A stretch of 64,000 nt of DNA from Zhongshania marina (GCF_002915595.1 NZ_PQGG01000040.1:156408-220407), one strand, 5' to 3'; shown: positions 19,608-30,193, counted from the first letter of the stretch. Notes: generated from the letters alone by a model not told the origin. A program made the numbers and translations.

Positions 19608-22262
19608 TTACTCGTCGCCGCCATCATCCGCTGGCGCTGCTGCATCACCGTCAGTGCTCGCCGCTTCGCCGGCAATCACATCGTCTGATGAGGCAGTTTC
19701 TGCATCGTCACCGGCGCCCAACAACTTCTCGTCATCTTCTTCCTCAACACGCTGAACGCCAACCAAATGCTCGTCTTCTTTCAAACGAATAACACGAACA
19801 CCCTGTGTATTACGGCTGAGGATAGAAACCTCGTCCGTGCGTGTGCGCACCAAAGTGCCCTGGTCACTGATCAGCATCAGATCGTCGCCTTCAAAGACCT
19901 GCACCGCACCAACCAAAGGCCCGTTACGCTCACTCATAGCCATCGCAATAACGCCGCGATTACCACGACCTTTAGCAGGGAAATCTTCAACCAAGGTACG
20001 CTTACCGTAGCCGTTCTCAGAGACGGTCAAAACCCGACCACCCTCTTGCGGAATAATCATCGCGATAGCGCGTTGCTCATCATCCATACGGATACCGCGC
20101 ACACCGCGAGCAGTACGACCCATAGCGCGAACGGCTGTTTCTGGGAATCTCGCCGCCTTACCCGCACTGGTTAATAGCAAAATATCATTCTCGCCATTGG
20201 TGATCGCGGTGCCAATCAGCACATCGCCTTCATCGAGCTCAATTGCGCGTAAACCAACACTGCGCTGACGAGAGAATGCCTCTAACGGGGTCTTTTTCAC
20301 GGTACCAAAACTGGTCGCCATGAAGATGAAATAGCCTTCGGTGTATTCATTAACCGGCAAAATAGACGTAATGCGCTCATTCTCATCCAGCGGCAATAAA
20401 TTCACCATTGGCCGACCGCGAGAGTTACGGCCCGCAACAGGAATTTGATAGGCCCGCAGCCAATACACTTTACCTATATTGCTGAAACACAAAATCGTGG
20501 TATGGGTGTTCACCACTAATAAATGCTCAACAAAATCTTCGTCTTTCACCGAGGTCGCCGACTTACCCATACCACCGCGACGCTGGGCTTGGTAGGTATC
20601 TAAGGGCTGCGACTTAGCGTAACCACCGTTAGAAATAGTGACCACGCGGTCTTCTTCTGGAATCAAATCTTCGTGATTAAGATCGAGCTGCGACGCCACA
20701 ATTTCACTGCGACGCTCGTCACCGTAATCCGCTACAACCTGCTCTAATTCACCACGAATAACCGCAATAAGCACGTCTGGGTTGGCCAGAATATTTAAAT
20801 ACTCAGCAATTTCCAGCAGGCGCTCTTGGTACTCGCCCAGTAATTTTTCGTGCTCAAGACCCGTTAATTTCTGTAGACGTAAATCAAGAATCGCCTGCAC
20901 CTGTACCGGCGACAGGAAGTACTGCCCATCCCGCAGGCCGTACTGATCTTCAAGATCATCAGGGCGACAGGCATTTTCGCCGGCGCGCTCTAACATGCCT
21001 GCTACATCGCCTAATTTCCACGGCCGAGAGATCAAGCTGTCTTTTGCTTCTTGGGTCGTTGCAGAAGCTTTAATAGTGGCGATAATTTCATCGATATTTG
21101 AAATCGCAACCGCCAAACCTTCCAGCACATGACCGCGCTCACGCGCCTTGCGCAGCAAGAAAACCGTACGGCGAGTAACGACTTCGCGACGGTGGCGAAT
21201 AAAGTATTCAAGCAGCTGCTTGAGGTTCAAAATACGCGGCTGGTTGTCGACCAAGGCCACAATATTAATACCAAATACGTTTTGCAGCTGGGTCTGGGCG
21301 TAAAGATTGTTCAGAATGACTTCGCCGCTTTCGCCGCGCTTCATTTCTATAACAACACGCATACCGTCTTTATCAGACTCATCGCGCAGCTCAGAAATAC
21401 CTTCTATCTTCTTCTCTTTAACCAGCTCAGCAATTTTCTCAATCAAACGCGCCTTGTTAACTTGGTAAGGCAGTTCGTGAATAAGAATGGTTTCGCGATG
21501 GGTCTTTTCGTCGACGATGACCTCAGCGCGGGCGCGAACATATATACGGCCACGGCCTGTTCTATAGGCTTCAACAATGCCGGCACGGCCGTTGATGATC
21601 GCCGCAGTTGGGAAGTCTGGGCCAGGAATATGCTCCATCAACTGATCAACAGTAATATCTGGATCATCCAGCAGGGCCAAACAGCCATTAATAACTTCAG
21701 TTAAGTTATGTGGCGGAATATTCGTCGCCATACCAACCGCAATACCCGAAGAGCCATTAATTAATAGCGCGGGGATTTTGGTAGGCATAACCGCTGGAAT
21801 TTGCTCGGTGCCGTCGTAGTTGGGCACCCAATCAACGGTTTCTTTATCTAGATCAGCAAGAATTTCATGGGCAATTTTGCGCATACGAATTTCGGTATAA
21901 CGCATGGCCGCCGCATTATCGCCATCGATGGAACCGAAATTACCCTGACCGTCGACCAGCATATAGCGCAGTGAAAACGGCTGCGCCATCCGAACGATGG
22001 TGTCGTATACCGCTGAGTCACCATGAGGGTGATATTTACCGATTACGTCCCCCACCACACGGGCAGACTTTTTATAGCCTTTATTCCAGTCATTACCGAG
22101 CTCGCTCATAGCGAATAGCACGCGGCGGTGAACTGGTTTTAGACCGTCTCGCACATCGGGCAGTGCCCGACCGACGATAACGCTCATTGCATAATCAAGG
22201 TAGGACTGCTTTAACTCGTCCTCGATATTTACCGGCAGAATCTCTTTAGCTATATCAGCCAT
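19608..22262 (-). CDS. gyrA: DNA gyrase subunit A
   Basis: The 884-residue product is full length (E. coli 875). The breakage-reunion domain has the catalytic tyrosine Y122 in [10 protein letters not shown]. The quinolone-determining region reads [11 protein letters not shown], with S83 and D87 as in the susceptible E. coli protein. The C-terminal beta-pinwheel carries the GyrA box QRRGGMGK, and the protein ends in a long acidic tail, common in gammaproteobacteria. Together with GyrB it introduces negative supercoils. The gene is followed by its own terminator. Confidence 0.98.
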   Translation of the reverse strand: MADIAKEILPVNIEDELKQSYLDYAMSVIVGRALPDVRDGLKPVHRRVLFAMSELGNDWNKGYKKSARVVGDVIGKYHPHGDSAVYDTIVRMAQPFSLRYMLVDGQGNFGSIDGDNAAAMRYTEIRMRKIAHEILADLDKETVDWVPNYDGTEQIPAVMPTKIPALLINGSSGIAVGMATNIPPHNLTEVINGCLALLDDPDITVDQLMEHIPGPDFPTAAIINGRAGIVEAYRTGRGRIYVRARAEVIVDEKTHRETILIHELPYQVNKARLIEKIAELVKEKKIEGISELRDESDKDGMRVVIEMKRGESGEVILNNLYAQTQLQNVFGINIVALVDNQPRILNLKQLLEYFIRHRREVVTRRTVFLLRKARERGHVLEGLAVAISNIDEIIATIKASATTQEAKDSLISRPWKLGDVAGMLERAGENACRPDDLEDQYGLRDGQYFLSPVQVQAILDLRLQKLTGLEHEKLLGEYQERLLEIAEYLNILANPDVLIAVIRGELEQVVADYGDERRSEIVASQLDLNHEDLIPEEDRVVTISNGGYAKSQPLDTYQAQRRGGMGKSATSVKDEDFVEHLLVVNTHTTILCFSNIGKVYWLRAYQIPVAGRNSRGRPMVNLLPLDENERITSILPVNEYTEGYFIFMATSFGTVKKTPLEAFSRQRSVGLRAIELDEGDVLIGTAITNGENDILLLTSAGKAARFPETAVRAMGRTARGVRGIRMDDEQRAIAMIIPQEGGRVLTVSENGYGKRTLVEDFPAKGRGNRGVIAMAMSERNGPLVGAVQVFEGDDLMLISDQGTLVRTRTDEVSILSRNTQGVRVIRLKEDEHLVGVQRVEEEDDEKLLGAGDDAETASSDDVIAGEAASTDGDAAAPADDGGDE

Positions 22263-22535
22263 GAATCGGGTAATTCCTTATTATGGATAGTCGTCACGTG
22301 GCAGTGTCGCCTCGAAATCGGCCTTATCCGGTATTTAACTCACCACTGTCGCCGCCTCCGCCGACGGCGCAGCTGGTCTAAGCGGAAAATAAAGCGGCAA
22401 TCATAGCATAAATCTCAAGCCCGTAGACAGTTCAAAATCGCCGTAAATCAATGTACTACCGCAGCAAAAGGCACCCACAGCGGTGGCGTTAACGGGTATA
22501 CTTGCGCCTTTGCGTAAACAGATACGGACAGCCCC

Positions 22536-23864
22536 ATGCCTGCCCAAAGCCAACACCCCGTCGACACCCTCATATTTGCACGTTGGATTATTCCCGTTGC
22601 GCCCAACTGCACGCCGCTAGTTGAGCACGCACTGGCCATTCGCAATGGCGAAATTTGCGCCATCCTACCCGCAAAAGAAGCAGAAGCCATTGAGGCCGCC
22701 GACGTACTACGGCTAGATAACCACGTGCTAATGCCGGGGCTAATCAATGCCCACGGCCACGCGGCCATGAGCCTATTTCGCGGCATGGCCGACGACAAAC
22801 CACTACACACTTGGCTTAACGACCACATTTGGCCTGCAGAGGGGCGCTGGGTAGACGAGGCATTTGTTCGCGACGGCTGCGAGCTAGCCATTGCAGAAAT
22901 GCTGCGCAGCGGCACGACCACCTTCAGCGATATGTATTTTTTCCCGGAGGCCGCCGCTGGCATCATTCGCAAAGCTGGCATTCGCGCCCAACTTAGCTTC
23001 CCCATCTTCGACTTCCCCTGCGCCTGGGGCAGCGGCCCCGACGAGTATCTGCGCAAAGGCCTCGCCCTGCGGGACGAGCTAAAACACAGCAAACTCATAA
23101 CCGTTGCCTTTGGCCCACACGCACCCTACACAGTTGGCGACGACGCGATGCAGCGAGTAGCCACCCTCGCCGCCGAAGCAGACGCCGCAATTCAAATTCA
23201 TCTACACGAAACCCAGCAAGAAATAGATGATGCCGTCGCCCAAGCCGGCAAACGGCCCATCCAGCGTTTGGCAGAACTAGGCTTACTCGGCCCCAAAACC
23301 CAGTGCGTACACCTTGCAGCCCTGAATGATGACGACATCGCCACCCTCGCTAATTTTGGCTGCCATGCGGTGCACTGCCCTGAGTCAAATATGAAACTGG
23401 CCAGCGGCTTTTCTCCGGTAGAAAAAATGCGGGCCGCCGGCATTAACGTCGCAATCGGCACCGATGGCGCCGCGAGCAATAACGACCTCGATCTATTCAG
23501 CGAAATGCGCAGCGCAGCACTGCTGGGCAAGGTGGTTGCCGGTGATGCCAGCGCACTACCAGACCACTACGCACTCACCATGGCCACCCTGAATGGCGCC
23601 AAAGCGCTAGGCATAGACCATCTCGTCGGCAGCCTCGAAGTAGGCAAACAAGCCGATGTGATCGCCATAGATTTATCAGCACTAGAACAGCAGCCGGTTT
23701 ACAGCCCCGTATCACAACTGGTGTATACCAATATCAGTCATCAGGTTCGCTATAGCTGGATCATGGGCCGCAAGGTACTGGATAATGGCGAACTGACCAC
23801 GCTAGACCGCCGAGACATTATTGCTCGCGCAGAACTCTGGCGCTCAAGAATTAGCGGAGAATAA
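22536..23864 (+). CDS. mtaD: 5-methylthioadenosine/S-adenosylhomocysteine deaminase (amidohydrolase)
   Basis: The 442-residue amidohydrolase has the metal ligands HGH (in [13 protein letters not shown]), GPHAPYT, the HLHET motif at about residues 228-232 and [13 protein letters not shown]. This pattern marks TRZ/ATZ-type deaminases acting on methylthioadenosine and S-adenosylhomocysteine. In Pseudomonas the same gene sits before ubiG and starts the purine-salvage arm of methylthioadenosine recycling. UbiG makes S-adenosylhomocysteine as a by-product, which gives a metabolic reason for the pairing. It ends just before ubiG on the same strand. Confidence 0.93.
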   Translation: MPAQSQHPVDTLIFARWIIPVAPNCTPLVEHALAIRNGEICAILPAKEAEAIEAADVLRLDNHVLMPGLINAHGHAAMSLFRGMADDKPLHTWLNDHIWPAEGRWVDEAFVRDGCELAIAEMLRSGTTTFSDMYFFPEAAAGIIRKAGIRAQLSFPIFDFPCAWGSGPDEYLRKGLALRDELKHSKLITVAFGPHAPYTVGDDAMQRVATLAAEADAAIQIHLHETQQEIDDAVAQAGKRPIQRLAELGLLGPKTQCVHLAALNDDDIATLANFGCHAVHCPESNMKLASGFSPVEKMRAAGINVAIGTDGAASNNDLDLFSEMRSAALLGKVVAGDASALPDHYALTMATLNGAKALGIDHLVGSLEVGKQADVIAIDLSALEQQPVYSPVSQLVYTNISHQVRYSWIMGRKVLDNGELTTLDRRDIIARAELWRSRISGE

Positions 23865-23865
23865 A

Positions 23866-24597
23866 ATGCAGCACGCGGAATCGCAGCAACAACACAGAAA
23901 CAACGTCGATCCGGCAGAAATCGCCAAGTTTGAAGAACTGGCCCATCGCTGGTGGGATCGCAATAGCGAGTTCAAACCCCTGCACGATATTAACCCCCTG
24001 CGAGTCAATTATATTGACGAACGCTCACCACTCGCGGAACGCCGAGTAGTGGATGTAGGTTGCGGCGGCGGCATTTTATCAGAGGCCATGTTTCAACGCG
24101 GTGCCAGTGTTAAAGGTATCGACATGGGCGAAGCCCCGCTGAGTGTCGCGCGCTTACACCAACTAGAGTCCGGCGCCAAGGTTGAATATGTGCAAACCAC
24201 GGCGGAAGAACTCGCCGCAGAAGAAGCCGCAAGCTATGACGTCGTGACCTGTCTAGAGATGCTAGAACATGTTCCCGATCCCTCATCGGTTATTCGCGCC
24301 TGCGCGGCCCTGTGCAAACCCGGTGGCGATATTTACTTTTCCACCATAAATCGCAACCCCAAAGCCTTTATGTTTGCCATTGTCGGTGCCGAGTATTTAT
24401 TAAAAATGCTACCCAAGGGTACCCACGACTTCAGCCGCTTTATTCGCCCTGCGGAACTAGGTAACTGGGTTCGCGACGCCGGTCTGCAAATGCAACACAT
24501 GACGGGACTCACCTATAACCCGCTGCTGCGCACCTATCGACTGAACGACAACGACGTCGATGTAAACTATATGATTCACGTTAAGAAACCCGCCTGA
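23866..24597 (+). CDS. ubiG: Ubiquinone biosynthesis O-methyltransferase
   Basis: UbiG performs both O-methylations in ubiquinone synthesis. The 243-residue class I methyltransferase has the AdoMet-binding motif [13 protein letters not shown], the family's N-terminal [19 protein letters not shown], and [11 protein letters not shown]. Here ATG at 23866 is chosen, because an in-frame upstream extension would overlap the end of mtaD and lacks family similarity. The stop shares its A with the mupP start codon (TGATG), so translation is coupled. Confidence 0.96.
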   Translation: MQHAESQQQHRNNVDPAEIAKFEELAHRWWDRNSEFKPLHDINPLRVNYIDERSPLAERRVVDVGCGGGILSEAMFQRGASVKGIDMGEAPLSVARLHQLESGAKVEYVQTTAEELAAEEAASYDVVTCLEMLEHVPDPSSVIRACAALCKPGGDIYFSTINRNPKAFMFAIVGAEYLLKMLPKGTHDFSRFIRPAELGNWVRDAGLQMQHMTGLTYNPLLRTYRLNDNDVDVNYMIHVKKPA

Positions 24598-25262
24598 TGC
24601 TGCACGCCGTATTATTTGACCTTGATGGCACTCTGCTCGATACCGCCGCCGACTTCACCGCGGTACTCAACAGCATGCTCGACGAACACAGTCGCCCGCA
24701 ACAGAGCTACGACGCCGTGCGTCGCAAGGTTTCCGACGGCGCCCGCGCGGTCGTCAGCCTAGGGTTTGAGCAAACCGAAGGTAGCGACGGCTTTGCCGAT
24801 TTACTCAATGAGTTTCTCGACCGCTATCTTGCCCAGCTCTCGGTCAGCACAACCCTCTTTCCCGGCATGGCCGACGTGCTAAGCCACATAGAGTCTCAGG
24901 GATTAAAGTGGGGAATTGTCACCAACAAGCCGTCGCGCTTTACCGAACCACTGCTTGCGGCAATGCAGTTGCAGACGCGTTGCGGCACCGCAATTTGCCC
25001 CGACCACGTTACGCATCGCAAACCGCATCCCGAGCCCATATATCTGGCCTGCAAAGAAATCGACTGCCTACCAGCAAACGCGATCTATGTAGGGGATCAT
25101 CAACGCGACATCGACGCGGGGCGCAATGCCAGTATGCGCACCGTCGCTTGTCGCTACGGCTATATTTTAGAAAATGACAGCGCCGACAACTGGGGCGCCA
25201 ATTACGTGGTCGACACCGCCAGCGATCTTATTCCACTCATCAACAAATTACTGCAGTCATAA
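24597..25262 (+). CDS. mupP: HAD phosphatase, N-acetylmuramic acid 6-phosphate phosphatase type (MupP; Gph-like)
   Basis: The 221-residue haloacid-dehalogenase-type phosphatase has motif I DLDGTLLDT, motif II VTNKPS, and motif III/IV in YVGDHQRDIDAGRNA, with a helical cap. By sequence alone it could be called phosphoglycolate phosphatase. The position between ubiG and yciK is that of Pseudomonas mupP, which dephosphorylates MurNAc-6-phosphate in the cell-wall recycling route that bypasses de novo UDP-MurNAc synthesis. The assignment rests on this conserved context. It overlaps ubiG by one base. Confidence 0.82.
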   Translation: MLHAVLFDLDGTLLDTAADFTAVLNSMLDEHSRPQQSYDAVRRKVSDGARAVVSLGFEQTEGSDGFADLLNEFLDRYLAQLSVSTTLFPGMADVLSHIESQGLKWGIVTNKPSRFTEPLLAAMQLQTRCGTAICPDHVTHRKPHPEPIYLACKEIDCLPANAIYVGDHQRDIDAGRNASMRTVACRYGYILENDSADNWGANYVVDTASDLIPLINKLLQS

Positions 25263-25277
25263 ACCCGAGGATTTTAC

Positions 25278-26039
25278 GTGCCTTTAATGCTTCCCCCAGA
25301 TTTTGTCGCCGCGCCGCAGTGCCTTGAAAACAAAGTCATACTCGTAACCGGCGCTGGCGACGGCATCGGCCGCGCCGCTGCACTGAGCTACGCCCAACAC
25401 GGTGCCACAGTAATTTTGCTAGGCCGCACCATTGAGAAGCTTGAAGCCGTATATGATGAGATAGAAGCCGCTGGCTACCCACAAGCAGCGATATATCCCG
25501 TGCATTTGCGCGGCGCCGCAATGAAAGATTACGAAGAACTGGCAAACACCATAGAACGCGAATTTGGCCGCCTAGACGGTTTACTACATAACGCTGGCGT
25601 ACTCGGCCAACGCCGCACCCTAGCTCAAACTACCGTAGACAGCTGGGACGAGGTATTGCACGTAAATTTGACCGCGCCGTTTATGATGACTCAGGCGCTA
25701 CTGCCCATGCTGGCTGCTGCAGAAAATGCCTCTATTATTCTTACCTCTTCTAGCGTTGGCCGCAAAGGTCGGGCATTTTGGGGAGCCTATGCGGTATCAA
25801 AATTTGGCACAGAAGGCATGATGCAAATTTTGGCAGAGGAAGAGTTTGAACTTAACAATATCCGCGTTAACAGCATTAACCCTGGCGCCACCCAAACTGT
25901 TATGCGACGCACCGCCTATCCCGGTGAAAATCCGCAAAACAACCCTCTGCCAGAGGTCATTATGCCGCTTTATCTCTATTTAATGAGCGATGCCAGTAAG
26001 ACCGTCAACGGTCAACAGTTTGACGCTCAGAGCAAATAA
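25278..26039 (+). CDS. yciK: YciK-type short-chain dehydrogenase/reductase
   Basis: The 253-residue SDR protein shows the cofactor-binding TGAGDGIGRAAAL, the NAG motif in LLHNAGVLGQ, the catalytic serine in ILTSSSVG and the YxxxK motif in YAVSKFG. This matches the YciK family found behind ubiG-mupP in Pseudomonas. The physiological substrate is unknown. The start is GTG at 25278-25280 with GAGG upstream. It ends the plus-strand mtaD-ubiG-mupP-yciK unit. Confidence 0.9.
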   Translation: MPLMLPPDFVAAPQCLENKVILVTGAGDGIGRAAALSYAQHGATVILLGRTIEKLEAVYDEIEAAGYPQAAIYPVHLRGAAMKDYEELANTIEREFGRLDGLLHNAGVLGQRRTLAQTTVDSWDEVLHVNLTAPFMMTQALLPMLAAAENASIILTSSSVGRKGRAFWGAYAVSKFGTEGMMQILAEEEFELNNIRVNSINPGATQTVMRRTAYPGENPQNNPLPEVIMPLYLYLMSDASKTVNGQQFDAQSK

Positions 26040-26067
26040 CAGAGCATCTACAGGTATGATTGGTTTT

Positions 26068-26163
26068 GTAGGAGGCCGCACTGAGGCCGATGGAATTACG
26101 CTTAAGTATTGTTCGCGGCAATCGCGGTCGGCGCCCACTCCTTGTGCGCCCTAGCTCGGGCGC
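26068..26163. repeat. REP-like palindromic fragment
   Basis: The region begins GTAGGAG and has GGCC/GGCC and CGCGG-type palindromic steps, with an ACTCCTT near the far side. This resembles the GTAGGAGC...GCTCCTAC frame of Pseudomonas-type REP units. A further hairpin, GCGCCC/GGGCGC, lies at 26146-26151 and 26158-26163. It sits in the gap between the convergent yciK and HDOD genes, a typical place for such repeats. Only one copy was noticed in this window. Confidence 0.4.
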
Positions 26164-26175
26164 AATAGAGGTAAA

Positions 26176-27042
26176 TCAATCGCGCAACAAGCCCTGCATC
26201 GCTTCTATTTGCTGCTGATATCCTTCACTGGTATCTGGAGTCACGGGCAAACCTAGGCGAGCAAAGGCCGTTACCGTCGACCAATCCACACTTGCCAAGG
26301 GGTGTTCGCTACCCACATAGCTATGCAAATTCGCAACCGTGACTAAATCAACATAATCACCTTCCGGTGCTTCACGATTAAAATCCATATGTTGCGTCGG
26401 TACCACCACCAGCTCTTCTGCAAAACCCCAGGCCTCAAGAATTCGACTGCCAACCTCGGGGCTGAGGCTAATCAATATGTGATCAAGTAAATTGGGATGA
26501 TCACGCAAAAACCCGCGCCCCACCGCGTATGACAAAACAGGCAAGGTACCCACTTGGTGAACAATACCCGCCAGTGTCGCCATCTCTGGCTTTAAATGTG
26601 GCTGTGATTTAGCGAGGGTATGGCATATCGCCGCCACGTCGGTGCTGTGCATCCAAATCGCACGCATACGCTGATTCAGCGCCTCTTTGGTCGACAAAAA
26701 TATTTGCTGCATCGCCAAGGTCGTCACCAGCGTGCTGGTATAGGCGAGACCAATTCGACCTATAGCTGACTTTACGTCGTGAATAGGCTGAAACCCCCTT
26801 AATAAGGAGCTATTGGCAATACGCAAAATGCGGGTCGCAATTGAACTGTCGTTTTCGATGATCGTCGCCAACATACCAACATTCACATCGGGATCGCTGG
26901 CCGCCTCGCGAATCTCTAGCGCGACTTCTGGCAAAGTCGGCAAGACTATCGAATCATTTTCAATGGCGTCTAATAGGTCAAGCCGAACCTGTTCGACCAA
27001 GGGATTACTTAGGGACACATTTATAAGCTCACTGCTAGACAT
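26176..27042 (-). CDS. HDOD-domain signalling protein
   Basis: The 288-residue protein is a single HDOD domain (about 35-235). It has the LPTLPEVALEIREAASDP opening, IENDSSIATRILRIANSS, and the conserved helices around GIVHQVGTLPVLSYA. HDOD proteins lack the catalytic pattern of true HD phosphodiesterases and act as regulatory or scaffold proteins. The target is unknown. It lies downstream of the aminotransferase gene, but a terminator separates them. Confidence 0.88.
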   Translation of the reverse strand: MSSSELINVSLSNPLVEQVRLDLLDAIENDSIVLPTLPEVALEIREAASDPDVNVGMLATIIENDSSIATRILRIANSSLLRGFQPIHDVKSAIGRIGLAYTSTLVTTLAMQQIFLSTKEALNQRMRAIWMHSTDVAAICHTLAKSQPHLKPEMATLAGIVHQVGTLPVLSYAVGRGFLRDHPNLLDHILISLSPEVGSRILEAWGFAEELVVVPTQHMDFNREAPEGDYVDLVTVANLHSYVGSEHPLASVDWSTVTAFARLGLPVTPDTSEGYQQQIEAMQGLLRD

Positions 27043-27106
27043 AAAGAGAGACTAGCAAAAGCCTAGGCACATCATCAGTGCTAAAAATACCTATAGTGAA
27101 GATACA

Positions 27107-27145
27107 AAAATGCCGAACCAATGAAGACCATCAGCTCGGCATTTT
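27107..27145 (-). terminator. Terminator behind the aminotransferase gene
   Basis: AAAATGCCGA at 27107-27116 pairs with TCGGCATTTT at 27136-27145 across a 19-base loop. Read on the minus strand the stem is followed by ATTTTTG. It lies 17 bases after the aminotransferase stop codon. Confidence 0.75.
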
Positions 27146-27162
27146 GCTTAGCTATTTTAAAA

Positions 27163-28341
27163 TTAAACTAAGGCCGCTTGCGCAGCTGCAATGGCTTTCT
27201 CAGCATCACAGGCAAGACCTTGCTCTGTCATTGCCGCAGCCAGTGCCTTTAACAACAGGCTAATATTCTCCATTCTGGCGCTGTAGCCCATCAACCCAAT
27301 TCGCCACACTTTACCAGCAAGATCACCCAAGCCCGCGCCGATCTCCAAGTCGTAATTCGCAAGCAGGTATTGACGGGTGGTCGCGTCATCAATGCCCTCT
27401 GGAATATAAACGCTGTTTAACTGCGGCAAGCGGTGATCCGCATCAACCACAAAACGAATTCCCAGCGTTTCTAGCCCAGCCGCCAAGGCTTTGTGCATCG
27501 TGGCATGACGCTGCCAAGCATTTTCCAGGCCCTCTTCCTGCAGCATAACCAAGGATTCATGCAAGCCGTAAAGTGCATTCACCGGTGCAGTATGGTGGTA
27601 AGCGCGCTTTCCGCCCTCACCCCAATAACCCAAAATCAAGTTCATATCCAAAAACCAACTTTGCACTGGGTGCTTACGCGCCTTTATGGCTGCCACCGCG
27701 GCATCACTAAAGGTAACGGGCGACAAACCCGGCGTGCACGACAGGCACTTTTGACTGCCGGAATACACCGCGTCGGCCTGCCACTCATCTACCATCAGCG
27801 GCACACCGCCCATTGAGGTAACCGCATCAACAATACTCAAGGCATTGTATTGCTTCGCCAAGCCACACAATGTTTTTGCATCACTGAGTGCGCCCGTTGA
27901 GGTCTCGGCATGAACAAAAGCCAAAACTTTAATATCGCCGTGCTCTTTTAAAGCTGCCTCAACCGCCGCCGGCTCTACCGCCGTCCCCCAAGCAAAATCG
28001 AGTCGCACAGCAGTAGCGCCGCAACGCGTCACGTTCTCAATCATACGATTGCCAAACACGCCGTTCACACACACCAGCACCTTGTCACCGGGCTCAACAA
28101 GGTTAACAAAACAGGCTTCCATACCGGCAGAACCTGGTGCAGAAATTGGGAGAGTCAGCTCATTACTGGTCTGAAACGCATACTTTAGCAAGGCCTTGGT
28201 TTCATCCATCATGCCCACAAATAAAGGATCTAAATGCCCCAGCGTTGGCCGGCCAAGAGCCTCTAAAATCCGAGGGTGTACATCTGAAGGACCGGGGCCC
28301 ATCAAGGTACGACGAGGAGGATGGAACGAAGAAATTGCCAT
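27163..28341 (-). CDS. Alanine-glyoxylate / serine-pyruvate-type aminotransferase
   Basis: The 392-residue class V PLP aminotransferase begins with MGPGPSDVHPRILEALG, typical of the AGXT/SPT/PucG family. It has GSAGMEACFVNLVEPGDKVLV at the cofactor loop, HAETSTGAL, SIVDAVTSMGGVPL and the Schiff-base lysine in YSGSQKCLSCTPGLSPV. The family transfers amino groups from alanine, serine or ureidoglycine to glyoxylate or pyruvate. No purine-catabolic or photorespiratory genes lie nearby, so the exact substrate pair stays open. The gene stands alone between a terminator and a 136-base upstream gap. Confidence 0.9.
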   Translation of the reverse strand: MAISSFHPPRRTLMGPGPSDVHPRILEALGRPTLGHLDPLFVGMMDETKALLKYAFQTSNELTLPISAPGSAGMEACFVNLVEPGDKVLVCVNGVFGNRMIENVTRCGATAVRLDFAWGTAVEPAAVEAALKEHGDIKVLAFVHAETSTGALSDAKTLCGLAKQYNALSIVDAVTSMGGVPLMVDEWQADAVYSGSQKCLSCTPGLSPVTFSDAAVAAIKARKHPVQSWFLDMNLILGYWGEGGKRAYHHTAPVNALYGLHESLVMLQEEGLENAWQRHATMHKALAAGLETLGIRFVVDADHRLPQLNSVYIPEGIDDATTRQYLLANYDLEIGAGLGDLAGKVWRIGLMGYSARMENISLLLKALAAAMTEQGLACDAEKAIAAAQAALV

Positions 28342-28477
28342 AATATAATCTCGCTAATCTGCAACGACGCCAACAACCAAAGAGCAATGATTGATTGTGG
28401 CCAATAAAGTTGACAGCGATTATACCTGAATACCCCGCCCTGTTAGAAACCGCATTTATAAAGCGGCAAACAAGTCC

Positions 28478-29950
28478 CTACACCGCGAAAAAATCGGACA
28501 AGGTCTGGCAGGGCAATTCATCAATAAAGGCCTTTATCAGTCGATAGTGCTCATACTGAAAATCTTTAACCTGCTCACACCGCCGTTGAGCACTCTCTAG
28601 GTCTATCTGCGCCTCACCCTCTTCACGAGGCACAATGTGCTCACGCATTAACTTAGCGTCGGCATCCCATACAAAACTGCCGTAGTATCGCCAGTCATTA
28701 ACCAAATGCCACTCAGCAAAGCCCGACGCATTCCGCTCGCAAATAAATACCGGCTCCTCGAAAGGCCACGGCGTATACAAATAGCTAGACAGCGCCGCTA
28801 TAATTTTTTGATTGGTGTTCTGCGGCTCGACAGCTCCATTTATAGGAACGCCATCATTAGGCAGAGCACAATTCGCACAGGCGCACTGCTCACCCTCGGC
28901 AAGAATATCCAGTAAATACAAGCACAGACCGGACTCCTTAGCCAACTCAGCGACACGGGCTTTGGCCTGCTTTCTATCGCGAAAAATGGCAAATAGCTCC
29001 CCCGACTGAACGACACTTGCCGGTAAACCAGAGCGAAATCGCAACTGAGTAAGATCATTCTCATTTACAACAAAACGCACACAGCAGGGCTTGCCAGCAG
29101 CCTTTGGGCGACGCTGCATTAGCGGTGTCTCATAACGCAAAGCGGTACTCAAATAAAAACCCACTGACAAGTCACCCGCCAATACCTGCCACTGAATACC
29201 CCAAACTCGCCGCGCCAATTTAGTCGCCTTGCTATCGCCGGAACAATTAGCGAAATGATGAAGCACCTGCGCTTGCAGCGACGTCGCCCCACCTAAATAC
29301 AACAGCTCCCCAGCCTCACCCAATAAGCGGTAAACACCGGGCTGACGAGGAATAGCGTCAATATCTTCCTGACTCAGTGACGGCGGTAATACCGGCAGCC
29401 CCAACTGCAAACCCAGCTCAAAATTAAAAACCGCCTCGCCCTTATCTTCCCTCGCATAATCCAAAAATGCCTTCATCGCATCAACGTCAGCCATCGCTCT
29501 GTGATGCACCGGAGAATAAAAGCCAATACGATGACAAATTGCCTCTAAGCCATGCTTAGGCCAGTCGGGATATAGGGTCCGCGCCAACTTCAAAGTACAC
29601 AAAACCTTGGGCTCATACTCATACCCAAAGGACCGCAAATGATGCCGCAAAAAACCCGCATCAAATTTTGCATTATGCGCGACCAATATCGCGCCCTCTA
29701 AATACCCCCACACCGTATCCACCACGTCCGCGAAGCGTGGCTGACCACGCACCGTAGCCGGGCTAATACCCGTGAGATTCTGAATAAAAAAAGGAATAGA
29801 ACACTGAGGATCAACAAGCGACTGCCACTGCCCAAGAGAACGCCCACAACCATCGTCAAGACGTATCGCAATCTCCATAATCTGATCGTCACGCGCCTGA
29901 CCGCCAGTGGTTTCAAGATCAACTAAGGCAAAGCGATATTGATCAAGCAT
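28478..29950 (-). CDS. DEDDh exonuclease / GIY-YIG nuclease fusion protein
   Basis: The 490-residue protein has an N-terminal DEDDh exonuclease domain like DNA polymerase III epsilon (FALVDLETTGG near residue 10, HNAKFDAGFLRHHL around 97, HHRAMADVDAM around 158). Next comes a GIY-YIG endonuclease domain (about 205-285; PRQPGVYRLLGEAGELLYLG) like that of UvrC/Cho. A C-terminal part of about 200 residues has a possible four-cysteine metal site (CACANC) and no family I recognise. The architecture suggests DNA repair, perhaps Cho-type incision with exonuclease trimming. ATG at 29948-29950 is used; an upstream TTG is less likely. Confidence 0.88.
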   Translation of the reverse strand: MLDQYRFALVDLETTGGQARDDQIMEIAIRLDDGCGRSLGQWQSLVDPQCSIPFFIQNLTGISPATVRGQPRFADVVDTVWGYLEGAILVAHNAKFDAGFLRHHLRSFGYEYEPKVLCTLKLARTLYPDWPKHGLEAICHRIGFYSPVHHRAMADVDAMKAFLDYAREDKGEAVFNFELGLQLGLPVLPPSLSQEDIDAIPRQPGVYRLLGEAGELLYLGGATSLQAQVLHHFANCSGDSKATKLARRVWGIQWQVLAGDLSVGFYLSTALRYETPLMQRRPKAAGKPCCVRFVVNENDLTQLRFRSGLPASVVQSGELFAIFRDRKQAKARVAELAKESGLCLYLLDILAEGEQCACANCALPNDGVPINGAVEPQNTNQKIIAALSSYLYTPWPFEEPVFICERNASGFAEWHLVNDWRYYGSFVWDADAKLMREHIVPREEGEAQIDLESAQRRCEQVKDFQYEHYRLIKAFIDELPCQTLSDFFAV

Positions 29951-30078
29951 AAAATTTAGCAATCATGTAATTAACAACCGTTATAAGCTATTTATAAAGC
30001 CAAGAAATATGTAAATCTAGATGGGAAAAACTAAAGACAAGGGACCAAATCCTAGAAACAGCATGTATCCACGTCACT

Positions 30079-30155
30079 TGCAAAGGTCTTTGCAGATGAT
30101 CTGAACTTCTATTCAATTAGTATATAGTGTCTTACAACTCAAATTTGAGTATAAG
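30079..30155. promoter_or_regulatory. Palindromes in the promoter region of the peroxidase gene
   Basis: TGCAAAG/CTTTGCA forms a 7-bp inverted repeat with a 2-base gap at 30079-30094. ACTCAAATTTGAGT is a perfect 14-bp palindrome at 30137-30150 inside a longer imperfect one (CTTA at 30131, TAAG at 30152). A TATAGT box at 30123-30128 sits just before the second palindrome, so a bound protein could block transcription. The regulator is unknown. Confidence 0.4.
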
Positions 30156-30193
30156 CTTACACATCCATTTTACAAATGAAAGCGTGGTGATAT

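Noticed and set aside
21129..21704. Open frame of 191 codons antisense to gyrA
   Set aside because: Lies fully within gyrA and shows no protein family.
22448..23098. Open frame of 216 codons antisense to mtaD
   Set aside because: It overlaps a well-supported gene on the other strand, has no known family and follows its codon pattern.
26146..26163. GCGCCC/GGGCGC hairpin as terminator
   Set aside because: No T-tract on either strand; kept as part of the REP-like fragment.
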